Shown piece after piece: positions 1 through 9,590 of a stretch of 64,000 bases of DNA (position 1 is the first letter of the stretch; every line of letters begins with the position of its first letter). The notes beneath the pieces are model-generated. The model did no database searches and was not told the DNA's origin. It saw only the letters and a list, made by a program, of their open reading frames with translations. The translations under genes and the position numbers were made by a program. The stretch lies in the NCBI RefSeq assembly GCF_030381805.1, contig NZ_JAUDRH010000007.1:383458-447457 (forward strand), in the 5' to 3' direction. The stretch comes from Chlorogloeopsis sp. ULAP01. GTDB lineage: Bacteria > Cyanobacteriota > Cyanobacteriia > Cyanobacteriales > Nostocaceae.

Positions 1-204
1 ATGAAGTTGACAGGTTTTGTGGCGTGGCTAGTTTGGTTACTGATTCACATTTACTTCTTAATTGAATTTGATAACAAGTTAGTAGTGATGATTCAGTGGG
101 GTTGGAATTATTTCACTCGCAAACGTGGTGCTAGGTTGATTACAGGTAAAGAAGCGATCGGGTATTACGCAGCAAATAAAAATAAACAAATGATGAATGT
201 ATAG
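1..204 (+). CDS. Type II NADH dehydrogenase (NDH-2), C-terminal end only
   Basis: This frame is open from the first base of the window and ends at TAG 202-204, so the gene starts upstream. The 67 residues seen hold a hydrophobic stretch (WLVWLLIHIYFLIEF) followed by an IQWGWNYFT..RGARLITG-type ending. I recognise this as the C-terminal membrane anchor of cyanobacterial NDH-2 enzymes, which pass electrons from NAD(P)H to quinone without pumping protons. The FAD and NAD domains are outside the window, so the assignment rests on the tail alone. The ATG at position 1 is an internal Met and not the start. Confidence 0.7.
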   Translation: MKLTGFVAWLVWLLIHIYFLIEFDNKLVVMIQWGWNYFTRKRGARLITGKEAIGYYAANKNKQMMNV

Positions 205-283
205 GGGATAGTGGTTGATAATCAACCTGGATCGGGGTTTGATGAATCCATCTGCCCTTAATCACTTTTTAAATTGGTATGAA

Positions 284-3200
284 TTATTCGTTTGGACGAA
301 CAACCTGAGCGATCGCCTTCACTAATACTTCTGGATCGACTGGTTTGGGAATGTGTAACCTAAATCCAGCTGCAAGTATCTGCTGTTGATCGCTTTCTCC
401 TGCATAGGCTGTCAGGGCAATTGCTGGAATTTGCGCTCCCTGTGAAGGCATAGCTCTAATTTGGCGTAGCAATGTATAGCCATCCATTTGCGGCATACCA
501 ATATCACTCAGCAAAATATCGGGCTGGGTTTGATTCAGGATTTGCAGTGCCTCTGGTGCTGAAGCAGCACAGATGACTGTAGCACCAGCTTGTTTGAGAA
601 CAAAGGCGATTAATTCCAGATTGTCTGCTTCGTCATCGACTGCTAGAACTTGAATTCCTTGTAAGCTAAGGGAGCCTGATGTTAATGCTACTTCCTCAGC
701 TATTGGAGTTGGTGTTAGCATCAAAGGCAAACTAACAGTGAACGTTGCTCCTTGTCCCATTCCTGAGCTGGCTGCGGTGATGGTACCCCCATGCAATTCT
801 ACAATATGACGGGCGATCGCCAGCCCTAATCCTAAACCGCCAAAAGTGCGAGTGATACTGCTATCACTTTGGCGAAAATAATCGAAGACGTAAGGCAAGA
901 ATTCAGGATTAATACCTCTGCCGGTGTCTTGCACTTGAACTTGCGCTTGCGAACCAGATCTATTTAATCGAATTTCAACTCGACCACCTGTAGGTGTAAA
1001 CTTGACTGCATTTGAGAGCAAATTCCAGAAGACTTGCTGCAAACGCCCGGCATCGCCTAAAACATTGCCCGCATCTGCGGCAAAGTTAGTTTCAATGTGA
1101 ATTGTTTTGGCTTCGGCTGCCAAATGTACTGTCTCAATCGCGGCATTGATTGTTGATACCAGATCCACCTGACAAGAATTTAAAATTAACTTGCCTTGCA
1201 GGATACGGGAGATATCGAGCAAATCTTCAATCAGTTGGACTTGTAACTTGGCGTTACGCTCGATTGTCTCTAAGGCTAATGCTGTTTTGCTGGCATCAAT
1301 TTTGCCCCTGCGTAGTAATTTTGTCCAACCCAAAATGGGGTTGAGGGGAGTTCGCAATTCGTGGGAGAGAACAGCGAGAAATTCATCTTTGGTACGATTT
1401 GCAGCTTCAGCTTCGGCTCTAGCTCGTTGTTGGGCTTCGTATAGTCGAGCATTAGCGATCGCCATTGCCGCCCGATCTGCCAAGTCTTGCATTAAAGTTT
1501 GGTCATCATGATTGTGGGGTTGTCCTGGATAGTGGCGGCTTAGGCTTAATATTCCGATTGCTTGTCCTTGCACCTTCAGTGGTACAAGTAATATACTGCA
1601 AACTCTAAAACGCTCAAACTCAACTTGGTAATCTGGTTTGATTGCGGCACTCAACTCTTGTGGGGATGCTGCTGTTAATAGTATTGCTTCTCCCGTTTGC
1701 ATAACTTGTCCCCCCATACCTTGATCTGCACGGCGAGGATAATTTTTTAGCAGTTCGCCAAAGAGTTCTCGGACTTGCGAATCAATATGGTAAAAAGAGA
1801 CAGGATTAAGCCATTGCCCATCTTCTGAAACTAAACTTAAAGTACAAACATCGCCTGTAAATTCACTGACTAGTCGAGTGATAGTATCTAAAATGGTTTG
1901 TAAATCTAAGCTTGCTGCGACAAAGGTTTGCGATGCTTGAGCTAGAAAACGTTGAGTTTGCTCAATGTGTTTTTGATCGTTAATATCCGTTGCCGTTCCC
2001 AACCAACCAATAAAATTGCCATCCTCAGATTTGATGGTGACAATTCTCACTAAATGCCATCGGTAAACACCATCCACTCGTCTCAACCGAAGTTCGATAG
2101 AGTGGGGCTTGCCAGTTTTGAATGCTTGCATCGATTGAGTCACAGCTAAAGAGCGATCCTCAACATGAATAGCCTGGAGCCATCCCAATCCTTGAGTTTG
2201 AGTTAGTTCTAGCCCTGTGTATTCAATCCAACTTTGGTTGCAGTAATCTGCCTTTCCATCAATACGTGCTGTACACACGAGTTGCGGCAAGGATTCTGCC
2301 AATGAGCGATAGCGTTCTTGAGTTAGATGTAGGGCAACCTCTGCTTGCTTGCGAGCGGTGATATCTACCGATACTCCTACTATGCGTACTGCTTGTCCAT
2401 CGGCATTGAGATAAACTCGTCCTAAATCGTGGAACCATCGTACAGCCCCATCTGGACTAATGACTCGGTATTCCTGGGTAAAAGATTCTTCCCCAGAGAG
2501 CGCACGTTCATAGGCTTCGATCACACTTTGCTTATCCTCTGGGTGGAGAATAGCCAAAAGCTCCTCTGTTGTAGCCTCTTGCAACCCCCAAGCATCAAGA
2601 GCATTAGGAGAACACATGACGTAATTTGTTTGTAAATCCACATCCCAGGCAATGATTTGGGCAGAAGACAAAGCAAGTTGCAGTCGTTCCTCAACCTGTC
2701 GTAGGGCTGCTTCTGCTCGCTTGCGCTCAGTAATATCATGGGAGATGCCTATGATTTGAGAAGGTAAGCCATCATCAGTACGAGTAAAAACTAAATCCCG
2801 GCTCAAAAGCCAATGCCATTCACCACTGGCATGGCGCATCCGATACTCTAGCTCGATAATTTCTCCGTCTTGTGCTTGATTTAAACGTTCGATTTGAGCA
2901 GGAAGAATCGCAAAATCATCTGGATGCATTAATTGGGCAAATAACTCGCTGCCCATTGCTTGAACTTGTGTTGGAGTGTAACCTAATACTTCTGTAATCT
3001 GGCAATTTACGTAGACATTACGCTGCTCAATCAAGTCATAAACATACAAAAGCCCAGGTGTGGCATCAGCGACTTGTTGAATAAAGCGGTGGCTTTGTTG
3101 CAGTTGTGACTCCACCTGCTTGCGATCGCGAATATCCTGAAACACTATCACACCAGTTGTTGGACGATTGTGCATCGCGGGTAAAGTATCGCCATAAACC

Positions 3201-4195
3201 AGTAGCGAATAAACACCGTTTGGGGTATGCCAGTTCAACTCTGCTCCGTCAATCCTCTCACCTCGTGCCACCCGAATAGCCGGAAGTTGATCGGGCGGTA
3301 TGAGTTGCCCTGTGGCATCAGTGCAGTAAAACTCTGCATCATACACCCCCGCAGAGCGATCGCTTGGCATCTCCCTGCCAGCCATTTGCTTTACCGCTTG
3401 GTTTGAGAAAGTAAATCGAGCCGTTTCTGGCTCAACAAATATTAGGGGAATTGGTAATAAATTGAGTACTGCTTCCAGCCATTGGCGTTGATTGTCTTGG
3501 GCTTCTTCAGCCCGCTTACGTTCAGTTATATCCCGAACAAACAGGGAAAGCCCATCAGTCGAAGGATAAGCATGAACTTCTCCCCAAATGTCAAAGGGAG
3601 CGTAATAGTCTTCAAAAACAAAAGCGGTTTGTTCATCCACCGCTTTTTTTAACATTTGCTCCATCTTGGTGCCGCATAAATCAGGAAACAATTCCCAAAT
3701 GCATTGCCCGATTAGTTCTTCCTTGCTCTTTTTCAGCAGTCGAACAGCTTCCTGATTGACGTAGGTATAGCGCCATTCGCGATCAAATGCAATAAATGCA
3801 TCGCTAATACTTTCAATAATGTCAACAACTTTGCGATCGCCCGGTGCTATTTGATTTTGATTTTGCTGCTGTAAAACCTCAATAGTTCGTTGTAATTGCT
3901 CGATTTGTGCTTGCAGAGTATCTCTTTGTGCAATTAATACCTCTAGATTATTCTCTAAATTGCGATCGCCTAATTGTAGCGTTTCTTCATCTTGTTCGTT
4001 TTCATCAAAATCATTGCCACAATCAGATTGCAAACTCCGAGCATAACGTTCCACCAATTCAGAACGAGAAATGCCATATTCGCATGCTTGCTGCTGAAGA
4101 ACTTGCCAAGCCGTTGAAGTCAGCGATAAATTCACTGCCTGTTTTGGCTCAGAGTCCCAATTACGGATAAATTTACCCCTTCTGTCACGCTTCAT
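284..4195 (-). CDS. Hybrid sensor histidine kinase with five PAS domains, GAF and receiver
   Basis: A large signalling protein of 1303 residues. The N-terminus (about 20-55) resembles a small ribbon-helix-helix-like segment and is followed by a Gln/Leu-rich coiled coil (about 80-115). Five PAS/PAC units follow, at about 125-228, 240-355, 370-487, 500-612 and 623-735, each closing with a D-I-(T/R/N)-x-(R/Q)-K motif. A GAF domain lies at about 750-910. The HisKA box SHELRTPL places the phospho-accepting His at 945. An HATPase domain with a GLGLGLAI G-box follows, and then a receiver domain (about 1180-1300) with phospho-acceptor Asp1231 in LLSDIGMP. No transmembrane segment is visible, so it is probably cytoplasmic. 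The attached receiver suggests a phosphorelay to an unlinked partner. The input signal is unknown. The ATG at 4195 is the only plausible start. Confidence 0.93.
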   Translation of the reverse strand: MKRDRRGKFIRNWDSEPKQAVNLSLTSTAWQVLQQQACEYGISRSELVERYARSLQSDCGNDFDENEQDEETLQLGDRNLENNLEVLIAQRDTLQAQIEQLQRTIEVLQQQNQNQIAPGDRKVVDIIESISDAFIAFDREWRYTYVNQEAVRLLKKSKEELIGQCIWELFPDLCGTKMEQMLKKAVDEQTAFVFEDYYAPFDIWGEVHAYPSTDGLSLFVRDITERKRAEEAQDNQRQWLEAVLNLLPIPLIFVEPETARFTFSNQAVKQMAGREMPSDRSAGVYDAEFYCTDATGQLIPPDQLPAIRVARGERIDGAELNWHTPNGVYSLLVYGDTLPAMHNRPTTGVIVFQDIRDRKQVESQLQQSHRFIQQVADATPGLLYVYDLIEQRNVYVNCQITEVLGYTPTQVQAMGSELFAQLMHPDDFAILPAQIERLNQAQDGEIIELEYRMRHASGEWHWLLSRDLVFTRTDDGLPSQIIGISHDITERKRAEAALRQVEERLQLALSSAQIIAWDVDLQTNYVMCSPNALDAWGLQEATTEELLAILHPEDKQSVIEAYERALSGEESFTQEYRVISPDGAVRWFHDLGRVYLNADGQAVRIVGVSVDITARKQAEVALHLTQERYRSLAESLPQLVCTARIDGKADYCNQSWIEYTGLELTQTQGLGWLQAIHVEDRSLAVTQSMQAFKTGKPHSIELRLRRVDGVYRWHLVRIVTIKSEDGNFIGWLGTATDINDQKHIEQTQRFLAQASQTFVAASLDLQTILDTITRLVSEFTGDVCTLSLVSEDGQWLNPVSFYHIDSQVRELFGELLKNYPRRADQGMGGQVMQTGEAILLTAASPQELSAAIKPDYQVEFERFRVCSILLVPLKVQGQAIGILSLSRHYPGQPHNHDDQTLMQDLADRAAMAIANARLYEAQQRARAEAEAANRTKDEFLAVLSHELRTPLNPILGWTKLLRRGKIDASKTALALETIERNAKLQVQLIEDLLDISRILQGKLILNSCQVDLVSTINAAIETVHLAAEAKTIHIETNFAADAGNVLGDAGRLQQVFWNLLSNAVKFTPTGGRVEIRLNRSGSQAQVQVQDTGRGINPEFLPYVFDYFRQSDSSITRTFGGLGLGLAIARHIVELHGGTITAASSGMGQGATFTVSLPLMLTPTPIAEEVALTSGSLSLQGIQVLAVDDEADNLELIAFVLKQAGATVICAASAPEALQILNQTQPDILLSDIGMPQMDGYTLLRQIRAMPSQGAQIPAIALTAYAGESDQQQILAAGFRLHIPKPVDPEVLVKAIAQVVRPNE

Positions 4196-4423
4196 TGAGC
4201 TATTGCCCGTATACCTATATGGATATGGCTAATCTCATTAAATCTGAACTACAATTCCTCCGACAATCTGCCATAGGTAGTGATAAACAAAGGCAGAGGG
4301 CAGAAGTCGGAAGGCGGTTGAAAAATATAAATTTTATTTTTCGATTATTTGTATCCTATTTGTCTTAAAAAATATTTGATTTTCTAGTATTTACCCCTAA
4401 ATAGCCTTTGCACTTGACTTCTG

Positions 4424-5149
4424 ATGAAAACACATCCAAATCAAATGCCAGTAAATACCTCATCTGAACAAGCATCTCAGTTATATGGAGTACTAAAACT
4501 ACTTATAGCGCGATCGCAACGACAGAACTTTGTACTCAAATTTACTTTCATGACGCTACTTGGATGGGTTGTAGGTGGTGTTGCCAGTATCTTGATCGAA
4601 AAAACTCTCTTGCGATCGCTCCCATCAAATATTTTGCAAGTGCATTTTCTCAGTAGTACAGTTTTTGCGGTAATTTTTGCTGCTGCTCAAGCAATCGCCC
4701 TGCGCCACTATATATCTTTTTGGTTGTGGATATTTGCCACCAGCACGGGTTGGTTAGCTGCCAATAGCGTCTCTGGAGCATGGATTAACCACATTTCATC
4801 AATAGCCGCATCATTCAATAAAACTTTATCGTTTCAAGAGATAGTCTTTTTTGGATTTCTATCAACCATCTCATATATATTGTCGGGAATTTGGCTAGGC
4901 TTTTTGCAATGGCTAGTACTGCAAAGATATACGACGGGTGCTTGGTGGTGGAATTTTTTGCCCTCAATTTCTTATTGCTCAGTTAGTATCTTAGTTTGGT
5001 TATTTTCTCAAGTACAATTTCTGATTCCAGAACCAAACCGCCCTAAAATATTGTATTTATCTGGACAAGTCTTTACAGCAATTATTTTAGGAGTAATTCC
5101 GGCGATTGGATTTTGCAGGTTGAAAACCAAATTCCAGCGTAGTAAGTAG
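4424..5149 (+). CDS. Multi-pass membrane protein of unknown function
   Basis: A 241-residue protein with at least five hydrophobic segments: about 45-60 (MTLLGWVVGGVASI), 75-95, 97-115, 140-165 and 175-200, with a last one near 215-235. The repeated glycine/tryptophan-rich style (GIWLGFLQWLVLQR) is typical of cyanobacterial conserved membrane proteins with internal repeats. I do not recognise a catalytic motif. A second ATG at 4445 could be the true start, since neither has a strong ribosome binding site. The flanks at about 4290 and 5150 carry low-complexity sequence of the GGCAGAGGGCAGAAG type, common between cyanobacterial genes. Confidence 0.6.
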   Translation: MKTHPNQMPVNTSSEQASQLYGVLKLLIARSQRQNFVLKFTFMTLLGWVVGGVASILIEKTLLRSLPSNILQVHFLSSTVFAVIFAAAQAIALRHYISFWLWIFATSTGWLAANSVSGAWINHISSIAASFNKTLSFQEIVFFGFLSTISYILSGIWLGFLQWLVLQRYTTGAWWWNFLPSISYCSVSILVWLFSQVQFLIPEPNRPKILYLSGQVFTAIILGVIPAIGFCRLKTKFQRSK

Positions 5150-5329
5150 AAGGCAGATGGCAGAAGGGAGTTTCGGCTACTGTGTAACATAACCGCCCAG
5201 TGCAAAGATGGCTTCCGCCCTTTTTTTAGTCAAGAATACCAGCCTCTGATCGAGGAGGATATGATTTTTGAAACCATGTTGTGAATAATACACTAAGATA
5301 TTTCTAGTCCAAGAGCTAGGAGTTTGCAG

Positions 5330-6679
5330 ATGAAAACGCCTCTTGACATTAAATGGATACGTGCTCAGTTTCCTGCACTCACGCAAGAAATCAACGGACA
5401 ACCCGCAGTTTTCTTTGACGGGCCTGGGGGTACTCAAGTGCCTGGCTCGGTAATAGATGCAATGGGTGATTATCTGGTGAGATCAAATGCCAATGCTCAC
5501 GGGGCTTTTGCGACAAGTGCGCGTACAGATGTGCTGATTGACTCCGCTCGTGTTGCGATCGCCGATTTTCTCGGTTGCGATCGCGATGAAGTGGTATTCG
5601 GTGCGAACATGACTACCCTCACCTTCACTTTAAGTCGAGCGATCAGTCGCGAGCTCCAGCCCGGTGATGAAATTATTGTGACGCGACTCGACCATGATGC
5701 CAATGTTTCTCCTTGGTGTGCGCTAGCGGAGCGCGGTGTTACAGTCCGCTTTGTAGATATCAATTTTACAGATTGCACACTCGATTGGAGCGACTTAGAA
5801 CAGCAAATTAATCCCCGCACGCGCTTAGTAGCAGTTGGATATGCTTCTAACGCCGTAGGCACGATCAACGACATAGCAAAGGTAGTACGCCTTGCTCGCA
5901 CAGTCGGAGCCTTGGTTTTCGTTGATGCAGTTCACTATGCACCCCACGCCCCAATTGACGTGCGATCGCTCGACTGCGATTTTCTCGCCTGTTCGGCGTA
6001 TAAATTTTTTGGCTCTCATGTCGGTATTCTTTACGGCAAGCGCGAGCATCTTGCCCGCCTGCAACCTTACAAAGTACGTCCTGCATCAGATGAAGTGCCA
6101 TCACGCTGGGAAACTGGCACCCTCAATCACGAAGGTTTAGCGGGGATGATAGCGGCAATTAACTATCTAGCGAAAATTGGTTGTCATGTCTCACCCACAC
6201 TAGGAAGCGAGTTACTTTCTACTCTCCTAGAGGCTGATACAGGAAAATGGGAAGCATTCCGATGTCCTCCAACTCAATCAACTTCCTATCCCAGTCGGCG
6301 TGCTGCCTTAGTAACTGCGATGAGTGCAATCCAACAATACGAACTAGAATTGAGCAACCAGCTAATTTCTGGACTGTTGGAGATTCCTGGCTTAACTTTA
6401 TATGGCATTACCCAGCCAGAACGTTTTACCTGGCGCACGCCAACCGTGGCAATCACACTTGCGGGGCAAACTCCTTACTCCATTGCTAAAGCATTAGGCG
6501 ATCGCGGTATTTTTACTTGGCACGGCCATTTTTATGCGATCAATCTGACTGAGAGGTTAGGAGTAGAAGCTAGTGGCGGTTTGCTGCGGATAGGGCTAGT
6601 ACATTACAACACAGTGGAAGAAATTCAGCGATTATTACAAGCTTTGCATGAAATTGCTGCTATCCCAACATCATCTTAA
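5330..6679 (+). CDS. Class V aminotransferase, cysteine desulfurase-like
   Basis: A PLP-dependent fold-type I enzyme of 449 residues. The N-terminus contains FFDGPGGTQVP, the middle has the cofactor-binding D-A-x-H (VDAVHYAPH), and SAYKFFGSH marks the Schiff-base lysine, Lys225 from this start. The overall pattern matches the cysteine desulfurase-like subfamily (VC1184-like) more than canonical SufS or IscS. I cannot see a clear catalytic Cys loop equivalent to SufS, so sulfur mobilisation is uncertain. ATG 5330 is chosen because GGAG sits seven bases upstream; a TTG two codons earlier lies too close to that site. It stands alone with no obvious operon partner. The substrate is not predictable from sequence. 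Confidence 0.83.
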   Translation: MKTPLDIKWIRAQFPALTQEINGQPAVFFDGPGGTQVPGSVIDAMGDYLVRSNANAHGAFATSARTDVLIDSARVAIADFLGCDRDEVVFGANMTTLTFTLSRAISRELQPGDEIIVTRLDHDANVSPWCALAERGVTVRFVDINFTDCTLDWSDLEQQINPRTRLVAVGYASNAVGTINDIAKVVRLARTVGALVFVDAVHYAPHAPIDVRSLDCDFLACSAYKFFGSHVGILYGKREHLARLQPYKVRPASDEVPSRWETGTLNHEGLAGMIAAINYLAKIGCHVSPTLGSELLSTLLEADTGKWEAFRCPPTQSTSYPSRRAALVTAMSAIQQYELELSNQLISGLLEIPGLTLYGITQPERFTWRTPTVAITLAGQTPYSIAKALGDRGIFTWHGHFYAINLTERLGVEASGGLLRIGLVHYNTVEEIQRLLQALHEIAAIPTSS

Positions 6680-6757
6680 TTTTCTGGGTATGAGCAAACA
6701 ATTGCCTCTTTTTAGGAACTGATTCACAAAGCAAACGTTAGCGATCGCTTTTTCAAC

Positions 6758-6886
6758 CTAGTTTTGATCTACGGTACGCAACTCACATCTTCGTAGACGT
6801 TCAAGTATCTTCTGCAACTGCGGATCATTTTTTGCAATTAATGCAGGCGGACAAATTTTCTTGCGCTGACAGTCGTCACAAAGCAT
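6758..6886 (-). CDS. Small Cys-rich protein (42 aa), putative
   Basis: A short frame missed by usual length cut-offs. ATG 6886 is preceded by AAAGGAGGTGAGTTTAA, close to a perfect anti-16S match at ideal spacing (about 7 bases). That is much better than for most genes here. The product starts MLCDDCQRKKICPP and has cysteines at 3, 6, 12 and 34. The CxxC-x5-C pattern plus a later Cys could bind metal. The rest is basic and helical in character (LQKILERLRRC). I do not recognise the family. The remaining intergenic sequence on both sides has no other gene. The ribosome binding site and Cys spacing are the evidence; expression is inferred. Confidence 0.5.
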   Translation of the reverse strand: MLCDDCQRKKICPPALIAKNDPQLQKILERLRRCELRTVDQN

Positions 6887-7272
6887 TTAAACTCACCTCC
6901 TTTAGCGAAGTTGTTGCAAATTTACTTCAGGAAAAAGTTCAATTTTAAGGATGCTATTTACCCTGAATAGTGATGTTTTGGAAGTAGTATTTTTTCTTTT
7001 TATATGTTTACGCGGGGATCAGTGTTTGAGGTATCATTTTTATTAAGACAACCTTAAGATTGAGTCAAATTTTCAACCAAATCGGCAAATGAGAGACACA
7101 AAATTTAGCGTCTCTACTTTAGCAGAGTATAAGCAAATTTGTATAAAAATTTGCAGTGTATTTTTACTAAAATTCTGAGAGTAATAATACTCAATAATTA
7201 AGTCTTAATCTCTTGATGCAAATATAATAAATACTCCTTCAGAGAGAAGTAATTCACATCTTGACCTCGCTC

Positions 7273-7399
7273 CTAAAAGCCTAGAACTGAAGTACCCTAC
7301 GGGAAGCCACCCGGAGGCGTCTACCAGGCTTATAGCTGAAGTCTGTTAAAACGAACTGAAAATCTTACCTAGTCAGTTAAAACTGACTTTAGCTTTTAG
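7273..7399. repeat. MITE-like dispersed repeat with terminal CTAAAAGC/GCTTTTAG
   Basis: An element of 127 bp is bounded by the 8-bp inverted repeat CTAAAAGC...GCTTTTAG. It contains a near-perfect palindrome AGTCAGTT-AA-AACTGACT at 7371-7388 and, at about 7295-7325, the motif CCTACGGGAAGCCACCCGG..GCGTCTAC. A near copy of that motif occurs inverted at about 63896-63926. It has no coding capacity. It resembles non-autonomous or palindromic elements scattered in Nostocales genomes, but I cannot name the family. Confidence 0.5.
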
Positions 7400-7572
7400 C
7401 CCTTGAAATTTATTTATTGGCGGACAAGAGCACAGATGCAAAATATGAGTTTATAAAATTTGTTTTCGTATATGCTATGTTAAGATATAAACTTTAAATT
7501 TCAAAAATTTTGTTACTAAAAGCATGAAAATAAGCAGCTTAGATAGCAGTCCTAAATCATTCGTGAAAAACA

Positions 7573-7605
7573 AGATCCCCGACTTCTCATAGAAGTCGGG
7601 GATCT
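7573..7605. terminator. Perfect 15-bp hairpin between convergent/adjacent genes
   Basis: AGATCCCCGACTTCT, loop CAT, then the exact complement. It ends 16 bases before the stop codon of the minus-strand gene at 7621 and may terminate transcription on either strand. The same stem sequence, differing only in its loop end, recurs at 11670-11702 and in degenerate form at 50151-50180, so it is a dispersed hairpin family and not a single-site terminator. Confidence 0.6.
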
Positions 7606-7620
7606 GCGTCCTCAGTCTCT

Positions 7621-8388
7621 TTATCCTTGAGCGAGAAAGTTACATATACTATTAATAGAATTTTGAGTATTTTTTTCGTTAGTATAATCTTCGTGAATTG
7701 GTATTTGTTCGAGAGATATTAAAACTAGTATCGGGCGATAAATTTTGCCATAACGCACTTTTTTTTCTTGGATATCAATCCGAGAAATATTTATTAAGGG
7801 ATATTCAATGAGTTGTCTTGTACGTAAACCTTTCCTCTCTATAATTACTTTATTGAGACTTTTATAGAAAGTGCAGTCAACTATAGGTGTCGTTACTAAG
7901 AAAATACCAAACCCTAGAAAAAAAATAATGATGACAACAAAGAACGAGTAATCATGCCATTGGTGTTGACTTAAGAAGAGAGATTGTTGCTGAGAGTAGA
8001 TAAAATTATTAATTTGAGAAGCGACTTCTTGATTATTTTTATAACTGCTACTAGATGGTAGAAACTCAAATTCTTTGATTTCATTTACAATCACTATCTT
8101 ATATGTTCTACCTCGCCTACTGCCAGCAGTGGTAATGACATTTGCCTGTTGAGGATCGTAAATTCTCAGCTTTTCCACACCTCTAAGCACATAAAATCGC
8201 CGCAGTTCGCAGTTAATTTGACTAGGAGAAAGGCGATCGCATTTCAAGCTAGCTGAAATAGGTGTATAAAATGTTCCGATAACTATACCAACTAAGCCCA
8301 AGGTGAGAATTAAACCTCCTTGCCACCAATGACCTATTGGTAAGTGCTTCATTGCTAGTCTACTACTAGTTTGCGCTACAATTCTCAT
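7621..8388 (-). CDS. Membrane protein of unknown function, two TM segments
   Basis: A 255-residue protein. A first hydrophobic segment (about 25-45, GGLILTLGLVGIVIGTFY) is followed by an extra-membrane region of about 100 residues with CDRLSPSQINCELRRF, a second segment (about 148-170, FFVVIIIFFLGFGIFLV), and a cytoplasmic tail that reads like a small beta-rich PH-type domain (YKSLNKVIIERKGL..YPLINISRIDI). I recognise no enzyme motif. Met13 (MKHLPIG) is an alternative start and would give a more usual signal-anchor. It is unlinked to neighbours on the same strand. Confidence 0.6.
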   Translation of the reverse strand: MRIVAQTSSRLAMKHLPIGHWWQGGLILTLGLVGIVIGTFYTPISASLKCDRLSPSQINCELRRFYVLRGVEKLRIYDPQQANVITTAGSRRGRTYKIVIVNEIKEFEFLPSSSSYKNNQEVASQINNFIYSQQQSLFLSQHQWHDYSFFVVIIIFFLGFGIFLVTTPIVDCTFYKSLNKVIIERKGLRTRQLIEYPLINISRIDIQEKKVRYGKIYRPILVLISLEQIPIHEDYTNEKNTQNSINSICNFLAQG

Positions 8389-8743
8389 TAATTGCTCTGC
8401 TAAAAAATCACCATAGTTACAGTATTCCCTCCGAATTTGATGGAGTAATCATAAGCAATTTTTGTAGGGTGGGCAACTGTCCACAACGTCAAAATAAGGG
8501 TTTGAAGAAAGTTAGGTAATACCCACCTTACTTAGAGAATGTAGCGATCGCTTGCTGTGATCAAGCGTGTGGAGAAGAACTAGCCTTTATCAACAAGCTC
8601 TATCAAAAGGTAGTGGAGCCTGATTCGCATCCCGATCACGATAGAGACGAACAAAATCAATAGCTGTTAGCGATCGTCACCGCACTACGTCAAAAAAAAC
8701 TGATGATCGCTCACAAAATTTATTGAAGGAGACACTCAAGACT
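8389..8743. other. Intergenic region with a possible gene remnant
   Basis: A plus-strand open stretch from about 8527 reads VAIACCDQACGEELAFINKL and continues to a TAG near 8662, with no start codon or ribosome binding site. It may be the decayed 3' end of a gene that I cannot identify. The GTAGGGTGGGCAACTGTCCAC segment near 8465 belongs to a common cyanobacterial intergenic repeat type. Nothing else is supported. Confidence 0.3.
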
Positions 8744-9346
8744 ATGCAAAATAACCAGCAGCAACACCAGCATTTAAGTATTGTAGACAGTCTTTTGATG
8801 CAAATGTTTGGACGACCCAAAGGTATACTAGGTCGGTTAGGAGGTTTCATTTTAGCTCACACAAAGCGTGATTTCACTGAGTGGGCAATTAATCTCCTTG
8901 AAGTTCAGCCGGATGACAAAGTGCTAGAAGTTGGATTTGGCCCTGGGGTGGGGATTGAGATTCTAGCAGCTACGGTTTCAAGAGGGTATATTGCGGGCGT
9001 TGACTATTCAAAAGAAATGGTTAAGCAAGCCAGAGTGCGGAATGCAAAAGCGATTGAGACAGGCGTAGTCGAACTTGAGTATGGTTCAGTTGAAAAACTA
9101 CCGTTTGCAGATGACACATTTGATAAAGCTTTAGCGATCAATTCTATGCAAGTTTGGCCAGATGTGATGGTTGGACTGCGGGAAATATGGCGGGTGATGA
9201 AGGGTGGTGGCAAGATTGCACTTGGGTTTACTTCTCATTCTGGGCAATCGAGTACAGGATTAACCGAAATGCTCACAACGGCTGGTTTTACTGAGGCACA
9301 TTTGGTAGAGACAGATCAAGGTTTCTGTGCGCTGGCAACCAAATAA
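8744..9346 (+). CDS. Class I SAM-dependent methyltransferase
   Basis: A 200-residue methyltransferase of the UbiE/type-11 style. Motif I is VLEVGFGPGVGIEIL (about 53-67), followed by an acidic residue in the GVDYSKEMVKQA loop that should bind the SAM ribose. DDTFDKALAINSMQVWPD is the motif IV region. The fold is complete, with a short C-terminal end. The substrate is unknown. ATG 8744 is used; the upstream in-frame TTG at 8723 overlaps the AAGGAG site at 8726-8731 and is unlikely to start translation. It is monocistronic, followed by the 21-bp repeat array. Confidence 0.85.
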   Translation: MQNNQQQHQHLSIVDSLLMQMFGRPKGILGRLGGFILAHTKRDFTEWAINLLEVQPDDKVLEVGFGPGVGIEILAATVSRGYIAGVDYSKEMVKQARVRNAKAIETGVVELEYGSVEKLPFADDTFDKALAINSMQVWPDVMVGLREIWRVMKGGGKIALGFTSHSGQSSTGLTEMLTTAGFTEAHLVETDQGFCALATK

Positions 9347-9401
9347 TTTGTCATTTATGATGGGTATTTAAGCTTTATTAAGGAGTCTCAAAATCTCGTG
9401 A

Positions 9402-9590
9402 ACGAGTATTTGAGCTTCGCTGACGAGTATCTGAGATAGATGAACGAGTATTTGAGCCTCGCTGACGAGTATTTGAGCTTCGCTAGCGAGTATTTGAGCT
9501 TCGCTGACGAGTATCTGAGATAGATGAACGAGCACTTGAACCTCATCGATGAGTATCAGAATCTCGCTAACGAGTATTTACTCTCCTTCT
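9402..9590. repeat. 21-bp tandem repeat array (nine exact-period units)
   Basis: Nine consecutive units of exactly 21 bp with consensus ACGAGTATTTGAGCTTCGCTG occupy 9402-9590, with degenerate units on both sides (about 9355-9401 and 9591-9600). Units 2 and 6 share the variant ACGAGTATCTGAGATAGATGA, giving an 84-bp higher-order period. Read in one plus-strand frame the array encodes heptads of the DEYLSFA/NEYLSLA kind, but both variant units carry an in-frame TAG. An ATG at 9524 opens a last 35-codon frame to TAA 9629-9631. Confidence 0.85.
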
